Below, piece after piece: positions 1-4,995 of a DNA stretch of 7,755 nt (its first letter is position 1; each line of letters starts with the position of its first letter). The DNA comes from an uncultured Leuconostoc sp. (lineage in GTDB: Bacteria > Bacillota > Bacilli > Lactobacillales > Lactobacillaceae): NCBI GenBank assembly GCA_900554745.1, contig USIU01000050.1, positions 1-7,755 on the forward strand. The letters are read 5' to 3'. The notes beneath the pieces are model-generated. The model saw only the letters and a list, made by a program, of their open reading frames with translations, did not search any database and was not told the origin of the DNA. A program made the position numbers and the translations under genes.

Positions 1-1
1 T

Positions 2-466
2 GTAGCGATTGGCGCAATCGTTTTAGGTCCTGGTGCTGGTGCCTTTTTGGGCTTCGTCTGGGGGACGTATGCCTTGTGGGATGCTTGGACGAGCGTGCCG
101 TCAATCGGAGCTTTGATGTTCCGTAATCCACTGACGGCTTTAGTACCGCGAATTTTAGTCGGATTAATCATTGGTTACTTGTATTGGCATTGGGTCAAAG
201 GTCGAGCGCGCCAAACCAAAACTATACCGTTATTTATACTTGGTGGTTTGGCCGCATTTATTAATACGGCGTTTGTTTTGATTTTTACTTGGCTAGGGTT
301 CAATGTTATGAACACCACCTTTACAGGTATTCCAGATAACCGCTTATTAAGCTGGTTAATTTTGTCAGTCGCAGGAGTGAACGGCATAGTCGAAATTATT
401 GTGTCCGCAATTTTAGTGGCATTGATTGCGACGCCGGTCGTTGCTTATGTTAACCGTTTGCATTAA
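2..466 (+). CDS. ECF transporter S component, 3' part (5' end outside window)
   Basis: Membrane substrate-binding (S) subunit of an energy-coupling factor transporter, which captures a vitamin or similar micronutrient and works with the shared EcfA/EcfA'/EcfT module. The reading frame is open from the left edge (GTA at 2-4) to TAA at 464-466, so the N-terminus is missing and the TTG at 47 is probably internal. The visible 154 residues are strongly hydrophobic, with about four membrane segments. They include a glycine-rich LGPGAGAFLGFVWG stretch near the visible start, the kind of sequence seen in the ECF S-component family (Pfam ECF_trnsprt). A basic loop (KGRARQTK) follows the second segment, and the protein ends in a hydrophobic helix and a short polar tail. 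The substrate cannot be assigned from the sequence; pantothenate, folate and riboflavin carriers all belong to this superfamily. The family call is fairly sure, the substrate unknown. Confidence 0.75.
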   Translation, partial: VAIGAIVLGPGAGAFLGFVWGTYALWDAWTSVPSIGALMFRNPLTALVPRILVGLIIGYLYWHWVKGRARQTKTIPLFILGGLAAFINTAFVLIFTWLGFNVMNTTFTGIPDNRLLSWLILSVAGVNGIVEIIVSAILVALIATPVVAYVNRLH

Positions 467-502
467 TTTTAATGTTGTGTGAGTTGATGAGGGATTGACG
501 AA

Positions 503-886
503 TTGGTTTATAGTTATCTAATTTTAGTTGAGATTTTTTATCTCATACTCGCACAAGATATTTCACCTCAATCCAACTTTTCGTTGATAGGTGTCGTATT
601 TGGAATTATGTCAGCTATCGTTGTTATATTTTGGGTGATTAAGTTTTTCGTCGCACTGTATAAAGGGTTCGAAAATGCCAAGTGACGGCAGGATGATCAT
701 CTATTTGAAATCGGGTTTAAAAGCGGGATTAAACCTAGTATTGTATTTGATGTAACGATGTTAGTGACCGCAGTTGTTGTATTATTAGGTAGTTTATTTA
801 TTCCAGGCAACGGCCTATTTTGGCCAACAATCAGTTTGGCGGCAATCGGTGGATTGTTAATCCATAAACGATTCAAGAGAAACTAA
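503..886 (+). pseudogene. Small membrane protein gene interrupted by an in-frame TGA
   Basis: I do not recognise the family. A TTG start at 503, 9 nt after GAGGG (489-493), opens a 60-codon reading frame with two hydrophobic helices and ends at TGA 683-685. Directly after this stop the same frame stays open for 66 more codons to TAA 884-886. That part encodes a charged linker (RQDDHLFEIG...), two more hydrophobic helices and a basic tail (HKRFKRN). Together they make a coherent protein of about 127 residues with four membrane segments, which suggests that one nonsense change split an intact gene. The second half has no good start or ribosome binding site; its first ATG is at 758, inside a helix. 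Alternatives are a genuine 60-residue protein, TGA readthrough, or a sequencing error. It ends just before a terminator (892-932). No function is proposed. Confidence 0.5.
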
Positions 887-891
887 CGAAG

Positions 892-932
892 AAAACAGCG
901 TAAACGCCTTATGGGTGTTACGTTGTTTTTTT
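892..932 (+). terminator. Rho-independent terminator after the interrupted membrane gene
   Basis: The segment AACAGCGTAA pairs with TTACGTTGTT (one G-U), and after a bulged A the stem continues CGCC/GGTG with one G-U. The loop is about five bases and a run of seven T lies at 926-932. It sits six bases after the TAA at 884-886 and separates the left-hand genes from the XRE cassette. Confidence 0.85.
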
Positions 933-981
933 ATACATCAGTTTTCTTACATTGCCCGTTTATTCGAATTTAAGAATTAAT

Positions 982-1011
982 TTGACAATTTATAAGTATC
1001 TGGAGTAATGT
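982..1011 (+). promoter_or_regulatory. Probable promoter of the XRE/membrane protein cassette
   Basis: A perfect -35 hexamer TTGACA lies at 982-987. At a spacing of 17-18 the -10 region is weak: TAATGT at 1006-1011 is the best match. The -10 region is covered by an AT-rich palindrome (1005-1020), as expected for a promoter kept down by its own repressor. The -35 is clear, the exact -10 is uncertain. Confidence 0.5.
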
Positions 1012-1043
1012 ATATATTACAAAAGGAATATATATATATTACC
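1005..1043 (+). promoter_or_regulatory. Two operator-like AT-rich palindromes upstream of the XRE gene
   Basis: Site 1 (1005-1020) reads GTAATGTATATATTAC, an inverted repeat with seven of eight symmetric pairs. Site 2 (1025-1043) has a perfect 14-base palindromic core at 1027-1040. Both contain the ten-base word TATATATTAC (1011-1020 and 1033-1042), and the copies are 22 bp apart, about two helical turns, so they lie on the same DNA face. They lie between the -35 hexamer and the start of the HTH gene. Autoregulation by the downstream XRE protein is an inference from position and symmetry. Confidence 0.45.
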
Positions 1044-1062
1044 TTTCTTCGGAGAAATGTAT

Positions 1063-1257
1063 ATGGAAAATAAAGTGAAAGCAGTTCGTGTTGCGACTGG
1101 CATGTCACAAAAAGAGTTGGCAGCGACAGTTGGCGTTACGAGACAGACTTTAAGTTTGATTGAAAAAGGGGCGTATAATCCGACATTGAAATTGGCCGTT
1201 GGGATTGCTAAAGCGCTGGATACAACGTTGGATGCACTGTTTTGGATTGAGTGGTAA
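1063..1257 (+). CDS. XRE-family helix-turn-helix transcriptional regulator (64 aa)
   Basis: Small DNA-binding protein of the Cro/C1 (XRE, HTH_3) type, almost certainly a transcriptional repressor or activator acting as a dimer. The HTH fills nearly the whole protein: SQKELAATVGVTRQTLSLIE is the helix-turn-recognition-helix segment, followed by the typical GAYNPTLKLAVGIAKAL and TLDALF that close the five-helix fold. There is no separate sensing domain. The start at ATG 1063 is chosen because GGAG (1051-1054) is 8 nt away; the earlier in-frame ATG at 1057 would leave only 2 nt. It is followed immediately by a DUF3278-like membrane protein, a pairing common in lactic acid bacteria and suggestive of a regulator plus membrane partner. 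Two palindromes in its promoter region suggest autoregulation. The targets are unknown. Confidence 0.9.
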   Translation: MENKVKAVRVATGMSQKELAATVGVTRQTLSLIEKGAYNPTLKLAVGIAKALDTTLDALFWIEW

Positions 1258-1262
1258 GGATA

Positions 1263-1757
1263 ATGTGGGAATCCGTTGAAAAGAAAATGGTTATGTGGGC
1301 GGCGTCTTCCGCCGTTGATCTTGATGAATATCAAGAAAAAGAAGTGTACCGCGTGTTGGCGATTAGTAATGTGGTGCAGTACATTGTTGGCTTTCTAATC
1401 CTGTTGGCTGGCTACATTGTGATGTATGTAGTTGACCACAACATCGGACTTGGCTTGCAAATTGCGGGTGGTATTTTTGTACTGACCGGTAGTTTGATAG
1501 CCCAATCATTACGAAAAAAGGGGCGGGTTAGCCAGGATGTTTATTCTGAAACTGAGTACATCGTAGCTAAGCGACGCGTTCAAAAGAAAACGTTGATTGC
1601 GCTTGCTGAAGAAATCGTGCTCATGCCAGTTATTTTGACGATTGTGATGTATAACGAGACGTTAGCATATAAGGTTTACTTTGGTGTGTTCTTCATTGCT
1701 CTGTTTATACCGACGATGTATTTCTTTTGGTTAAATCAAATTAATAAAGAATATTAG
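1263..1757 (+). CDS. DUF3278-like four-helix membrane protein
   Basis: Membrane protein of unknown function, about 164 residues. An N-terminal cytosolic stretch (WESVEKKMVMW... then LDEYQEKEVYR) is followed by two adjacent hydrophobic helices (VVQYIVGFLILLAGYIVMYV and a Gly-rich second one). A basic cytosolic loop follows (LRKKGRVSQ... to VAKRRVQKKT), then two further helices and a short tail (NQINKEY). The LDEYQ...EV motif and overall plan resemble the DUF3278 family of lactic acid bacteria, often encoded beside an XRE regulator as here; I recall this rather than having tested it. ATG 1263 is preferred, but AAGGA (1256-1260) is only 2 nt away. GTG 1251, overlapping the stop of the XRE gene, is an alternative start. 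Either way the gene is nearly contiguous with the regulator and probably translationally coupled to it. Confidence 0.75.
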   Translation: MWESVEKKMVMWAASSAVDLDEYQEKEVYRVLAISNVVQYIVGFLILLAGYIVMYVVDHNIGLGLQIAGGIFVLTGSLIAQSLRKKGRVSQDVYSETEYIVAKRRVQKKTLIALAEEIVLMPVILTIVMYNETLAYKVYFGVFFIALFIPTMYFFWLNQINKEY

Positions 1758-1760
1758 CGA

Positions 1761-1798
1761 AAAGCGTGCGCTCGGACAGTGTTCGGGGGCACGTTTTT
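1761..1798 (+). terminator. Rho-independent terminator closing the XRE cassette
   Basis: A 12-position stem (1765-1776 with 1782-1793; one G-G mismatch, two G-U) has a CAGTG loop and is followed by five T at 1794-1798. Flanking A residues at 1761-1763 can extend the stem into the T run. It starts three bases after the TAG of the membrane protein gene and insulates the aro operon promoter. Confidence 0.85.
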
Positions 1799-1821
1799 CA
1801 GTTGTTGCCCAAAAGTCGGGG

Positions 1822-1850
1822 TTGACGAATAAAAAATAAGCAAGTATAGT
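1822..1850 (+). promoter_or_regulatory. Promoter of the aromatic amino acid operon
   Basis: TTGACG (1822-1827) and TATAGT (1845-1850) each match the sigma-70/SigA consensus at five of six positions and are separated by exactly 17 bp. Transcription would start near 1857. This gives a leader RNA of about 275 nt before aroA, with the leader peptide ORF starting about 33 nt into the transcript. Confidence 0.85.
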
Positions 1851-1889
1851 TTGCTTTGTTAATAAATTATGAGAAACAGGTGAAAGACT

Positions 1890-1940
1890 ATGTCATTTAA
1901 TAACTCACAATTTAATAATGCTTATTACTTCTATTTCTAA
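1890..1940 (+). CDS. Tyr/Phe-rich leader peptide of the aro operon (16 aa)
   Basis: A 16-codon ORF reading MSFNNSQFNNAYYFYF, ending at TAA 1938-1940. AGGTGA at 1878-1883 lies 6 nt before the ATG, a good ribosome binding site. Seven of 16 residues are aromatic (four Phe, three Tyr, no Trp), and five of them are the last five sense codons: TAT TAC TTC TAT TTC. This is the composition and layout of attenuator leader peptides such as PheL of enterobacteria. The genes downstream make tyrosine and phenylalanine precursors. The aromatic codons themselves (1928-1937) form the 5' arm of a perfect helix with 1984-1993, so a ribosome held on these codons would block that helix. The peptide probably has no function of its own; its translation is the sensor. 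The coding prediction is strong; the regulatory role is inferred. Confidence 0.85.
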   Translation: MSFNNSQFNNAYYFYF

Positions 1941-2107
1941 TCATCGTGATTAATGTGCCGGGCACGTCGATCACGACGTGCCCGAAATAGAAGCATTTTC
2001 TATTGCGAATCGGGCGAAATCATCAAAGCGCTTGATTTGAAATAGAAAAAATATGACCAGCTGGATATTTTTCTAAACGAATCGGTGCTTTCATGGCGCT
2101 CGATTCG
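1928..2107 (+). promoter_or_regulatory. Attenuator RNA with competing helices and an antiterminator
   Basis: Helices seen by eye: (A) 1928-1937 with 1984-1993, CTTCTATTTC/GAAATAGAAG, a perfect 10 bp containing the last leader codons. (B) 1986-1992 with 1998-2004, AATAGAA/TTCTATT, 7 bp, exclusive with A. (C) 1996-2004 with 2041-2049, 9 bp, exclusive with B. (D) 2006-2016 with 2097-2107, CGAATCGGGCG with CGCTCGATTCG, 11 pairs including one G-U; this is the antiterminator because it uses the 3' arm of the terminator. (E) 2044-2054 with 2065-2074, a hairpin with one bulged A that can nest inside D. Local hairpins 1938-1943/1947-1952 and 1959-1969/1974-1984 (11 bp, ATCA loop) nest in A. Proposed logic: a ribosome stalled at Tyr/Phe codons blocks A, so B forms, the 2006-2016 segment stays free and D allows read-through. 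After ribosome release A forms, C sequesters 2006-2016 and the terminator folds. The pairings are seen; the order of events is inferred. Confidence 0.75.
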
Positions 2108-2114
2108 TTTTTTT
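2075..2114 (+). terminator. Attenuator terminator immediately upstream of aroA
   Basis: AAACGAATCG (2075-2084) pairs perfectly with CGATTCGTTT (2101-2110), the stem continues weakly inward (G-U, then GC/GC around a bulge), and seven T follow at 2108-2114. It ends only 7 bases before the GGAGG of aroA (2122-2126) and lies downstream of the operon promoter, so it cannot serve an upstream gene: it is conditional. Its 3' arm is also complementary to 2006-2016. Confidence 0.88.
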
Positions 2115-2133
2115 CGTATCTGGAGGAAATATG

Positions 2134-3429
2134 ATGACAATTCAAAATGGGTTAAACGGCCAATTACGTGTAGCGAGTGATAAGAGTATTACGCACCGGG
2201 CGATTATCTTAGGTGCTATGGCGGCCGGTAAAACGCATATCATGCAGCCGTTGCTATCAGACGACATACGTCAAACAATTCATGGCGTACAACAGTTGGG
2301 GGTAGATGTCGTTATCACCGAACATAACGACATTATTATTGATAGCTTGGGGATTGCCGATATTCAAAAGCGTCAATTTGATGAGCCAATCGTGTTTAAT
2401 TTTGGTAATTCGGGGACAACGACACGATTAATGATTGGTCTATTAGCAGGTTTAGGAATTCCAGCGGTGATTACGGGTGACGCCAGTCTTAGTCGGCGAC
2501 CAATGAATCGAATTGTGGATTTGCTTACTGGCTACGGCGCTGATATTACAACGACGGATGGGCATCTACCAGTCACCATTCGAGCTGGCATCATGACTGA
2601 TGTGATTAATGAAACGTTAAAGGTGCCCTCAGCGCAAATCAAAACAAGTTTGCTTCTTGCCGGTTTGACTGCCGGAGTGCCAGTTATTGTTTTTGACGAT
2701 TTTCAAACGCGAAACCACACCGAAAACATGCTACCTAGTTTCGGAGTTACGGTTGATTGTCAGGGTGGCATGATTTTTGTTTCGGGTGATCAACGAATGA
2801 CTGCGACTACGGTTTCGGTACCGGCAGATATGTCGTCAGCTGCATTCTGGCTGGTTGGTGCGACGTTGCAACCAGGAAGTGATATTGTCTTGCAGGATGT
2901 CAATGTGAACGAAACACGGTCCGGCATTGTTAAAGTGTTACGTCGGATGGGAGCAAGCATCACATTGCTGAATGAACGAGTTCAAAACGGTGAACCGATT
3001 GCTGATGTCCGTGTCGTCAGCGTGTCACAGTTAATCGGCACGACGGTTCAGGGAGAAGAAGTGACCACTATGATTGATGAATTACCGATTCTGACGTTAG
3101 CACTTGCGCGAGCCGATGGGGATAGTCGAGTCATGGATGCCGGCGAATTGCGTGTGAAAGAAAGTGATCGCATTAGCACCGTGAGTGAAACTTTAGTGGC
3201 TTATGGTGCTGACGTTAAGCCGACACCAGACGGTTTTTTGATTACCGGGGTGTCAAGATTGCAGGCACCGGCTGAGTCATTATCCGACCACGGTGACCAC
3301 CGGATTGCGATGCTGCAATCGATTGCACAATTACTGACAAGCAATGATGCCCCGATTGCTGACCAGGCAGCAATTGCCGTGTCATATCCTGATTTTAAAC
3401 GAGATATGGAGGTGCTAATGCATGCTTAA
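2134..3429 (+). CDS. aroA: 3-phosphoshikimate 1-carboxyvinyltransferase (EPSP synthase)
   Basis: Cytosolic sixth-step enzyme of the shikimate pathway: it joins phosphoenolpyruvate to shikimate 3-phosphate, giving EPSP and phosphate. Counting from ATG 2131 (432 aa, normal length), the visible motifs are DKSITHR (17-23, catalytic Lys18), the PEP-binding GNSGTTTR (92-99), SLSRRPM (119-125), KVPSAQIK (164-171), IDELP with catalytic Asp316, LRVKESDR (340-347) and GDHRIAM (388-394). These cover both inside-out alpha/beta domains. The normal PGDKS is ASDKS here. The start is ATG ATG: GGAGG (2122-2126) is 4 nt from the first and 7 nt from the second, so 2134 is preferred. It is the first structural gene after the attenuator, and its last 8 nt overlap tyrA, whose ribosome binding site lies inside aroA. 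Identification is secure. Confidence 0.97.
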   Translation: MTIQNGLNGQLRVASDKSITHRAIILGAMAAGKTHIMQPLLSDDIRQTIHGVQQLGVDVVITEHNDIIIDSLGIADIQKRQFDEPIVFNFGNSGTTTRLMIGLLAGLGIPAVITGDASLSRRPMNRIVDLLTGYGADITTTDGHLPVTIRAGIMTDVINETLKVPSAQIKTSLLLAGLTAGVPVIVFDDFQTRNHTENMLPSFGVTVDCQGGMIFVSGDQRMTATTVSVPADMSSAAFWLVGATLQPGSDIVLQDVNVNETRSGIVKVLRRMGASITLLNERVQNGEPIADVRVVSVSQLIGTTVQGEEVTTMIDELPILTLALARADGDSRVMDAGELRVKESDRISTVSETLVAYGADVKPTPDGFLITGVSRLQAPAESLSDHGDHRIAMLQSIAQLLTSNDAPIADQAAIAVSYPDFKRDMEVLMHA

Positions 3430-4228
3430 AATTGCAATTTGGGGATTGGGCGCGATGGGAGCAGCGATAGCCGAACGCCTGAGGCAAGCACCGGACTATG
3501 AAGTATTAGGATTTGATATTGAGCCAGCAAATATTCGTGATGCATTAGCAATTGGTGTGATTCATGGGGCTTTTGAACCCAAGGAAATTAGTGAAATGCC
3601 GTTTGACTTAGTAGTCATTGCAGTGCCGCCAACGGAAACGGTGGCTATTCTACAAAAGCTACACACGACCAACTTAATTGTTGATGTGGCATCAGTTAAG
3701 CAGCCGATTATGACAGCGACTGAACACTTACCGCATTTTGTCGGTGGCCATCCAATGGCTGGTACTGATGAAACCGGTTTTAACGGTCGGCGAAAAGTTA
3801 TGCTCAAACAAGCACATTTCTTCTTGATAGGCGAAAAATCTGACCGCCAAAAAGTAGCTGAATTATTGGCCCCATTGGGTAGTCAGTTTGAGACAGTTAC
3901 CGTTGAACAACATGATGCATTAGTTGCACTCACAAGTGATGCAACCCATTTAATTGCGGATGCCTTGGTTGCAACATTAGGTGCCAATGAAAATAAACAA
4001 AAGCACGCGTTCGTCGGGCCAGGATTTCTTGATACGACGCGGATAGCTGCAGCTAGTCCCGACCTGTGGACACAAATATTATTAAACAATCGGACGGCTA
4101 CGATGGCGGCGGTAGCGGACTTTATGACCGAACTAACACGGCTAAACGATTTAGTGGCCAATGGAGACGCTGACCAGTTATTGTTGGCGCTAACAAATAT
4201 TCAACAAATTAGGAGGGGTTTAGGATGA
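3422..4228 (+). CDS. tyrA: Prephenate dehydrogenase
   Basis: Oxidatively decarboxylates prephenate to 4-hydroxyphenylpyruvate with NAD(P)+, the committed step to tyrosine. The N-terminal Rossmann domain has IWGLGAMG (6-13) and an acidic Asp32 at the end of strand 2, which favours NAD+ (inference). It continues with VDVASVKQPI (87-96) and the GGHPMAGTDETGF motif (108-120) holding the catalytic His110. The helical C-terminal domain has TSDATHLIADAL (171-182, His176) and the GPGFLDTTRIAAASPDLW motif (199-216, Arg207). At 268 residues it is a minimal enzyme: there is no C-terminal ACT domain as in Bacillus TyrA and no fused mutase. The position of the first His in the family's SHLPH motif is Asp173 here. 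GGAGGTG (3408-3414) gives 7 nt to ATG 3422. The gene overlaps aroA by 8 nt and the next gene by 4 nt. Confidence 0.95.
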   Translation: MLKIAIWGLGAMGAAIAERLRQAPDYEVLGFDIEPANIRDALAIGVIHGAFEPKEISEMPFDLVVIAVPPTETVAILQKLHTTNLIVDVASVKQPIMTATEHLPHFVGGHPMAGTDETGFNGRRKVMLKQAHFFLIGEKSDRQKVAELLAPLGSQFETVTVEQHDALVALTSDATHLIADALVATLGANENKQKHAFVGPGFLDTTRIAAASPDLWTQILLNNRTATMAAVADFMTELTRLNDLVANGDADQLLLALTNIQQIRRGLG

Positions 4229-4995
4229 ATATATTATTAATTGGGTTCATGGGTGCCGGTAAAACAACAGTTGGTCAAGAATTGGCCCATGATTTGGGTA
4301 AGCATTTTATTGATTTGGATCAAGCAATTGTCGAACATGTTGGGCAAGGGATTCCAGCGTTCTTTTCACAAGTCGGCGAACCGACTTTCCGTGAAATTGA
4401 AGCGAAGATGTTAGCAAAGGTCCTTGAACAACCTGATACCGTCATCAGTACTGGTGGTGGGGTCATCGAAACCCAAAGTTGTATGGATTTGATGAGCCGA
4501 CCAGATGTTTTTACCATTTGGCTAAATAGCGACTTTAGTACTGTGACTGAACGCCTGTTGATGGCTGATGACATGCGGCCTTTAATGCAGCAACACTCAT
4601 TGGCGTCCTTCTTTAAACTTTGGCAAAATCGACAGGTTAAGTATGCTCAGATGGCAGACTTAATGATTACAACTGATAGGAAAACCCCTAACGAAATTGT
4701 TGATGAAATTACTCGCCATCTGGATGAACCCACCGTTTTGGATATGATTCGCAGTCAAATTGATAGTGTTGATCGCCAGATATTACAGGCAATGGTGACG
4801 AGGATGGCGTTAGTTGATGAGGTTGCTGGTATTAAAGCTAATCATAAGTTGGCGGTAGTTCAACCTGGTCGCATGCTTGCTATGCGAGAACGACTACAAA
4901 AACGATTTAAAAATATTTTGCCAGATCAGGTAGTTGCGGACTACTTAAATCTGATGACAACCACGGCGATTCAACGAGAGGAGGCGCAAATATGA
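4225..4995 (+). CDS. aroK: Shikimate kinase - chorismate mutase (AroQ-type) fusion
   Basis: A 256-residue two-domain protein. Residues 1-165 are a full shikimate kinase (ATP + shikimate to shikimate 3-phosphate): Walker A GFMGAGKTT (7-15, Lys13), shikimate-binding Asp30/Asp32, Arg56 in FREIE, GGG at 77-79, the lid arginine in MRPL (Arg118) and RxxxY (136-140). Residues about 170-256 are an all-helical AroQ-type chorismate mutase domain: MIRSQIDSVDRQIL (Arg176), RMALVDEVAGIK (Arg193, Lys204) and a QPGRM segment (Arg216). By hand alignment to the E. coli mutase, the active-site Asp48 and Glu52 fall on Gln213 and Met217, and the C-terminal Gln is shifted (Gln250). Mutase activity is therefore plausible but not certain. 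AGGAGGGG (4211-4218) precedes the ATG, which overlaps the tyrA stop as ATGA. The kinase call is secure; the second domain is clear in family, less so in activity. Confidence 0.92.
   Translation: MNILLIGFMGAGKTTVGQELAHDLGKHFIDLDQAIVEHVGQGIPAFFSQVGEPTFREIEAKMLAKVLEQPDTVISTGGGVIETQSCMDLMSRPDVFTIWLNSDFSTVTERLLMADDMRPLMQQHSLASFFKLWQNRQVKYAQMADLMITTDRKTPNEIVDEITRHLDEPTVLDMIRSQIDSVDRQILQAMVTRMALVDEVAGIKANHKLAVVQPGRMLAMRERLQKRFKNILPDQVVADYLNLMTTTAIQREEAQI

Noticed and set aside
683..685. TGA as a recoded Trp or selenocysteine codon
   Set aside because: TGA ends tyrA and the kinase/mutase gene elsewhere in the window and Trp is encoded by TGG. No selenocysteine insertion hairpin was seen after the codon.
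693..755. Short ORF starting ATGATCATC inside the interrupted membrane gene
   Set aside because: It is only about 20 codons, has no properly spaced ribosome binding site, and lies in a different frame from the coherent two-part reading frame.
1017..1334. Minus-strand ORF of 105 codons overlapping the XRE gene
   Set aside because: It lies antisense to a clear HTH gene and the start of the membrane protein, with no family features; it is a shadow.
1857..2133. T-box riboswitch in the aroA leader
   Set aside because: No T-box core sequence (AGGGTGGNACCGCG-like) and no recognisable Stem I motifs are present; the leader peptide and competing helices explain the region better.
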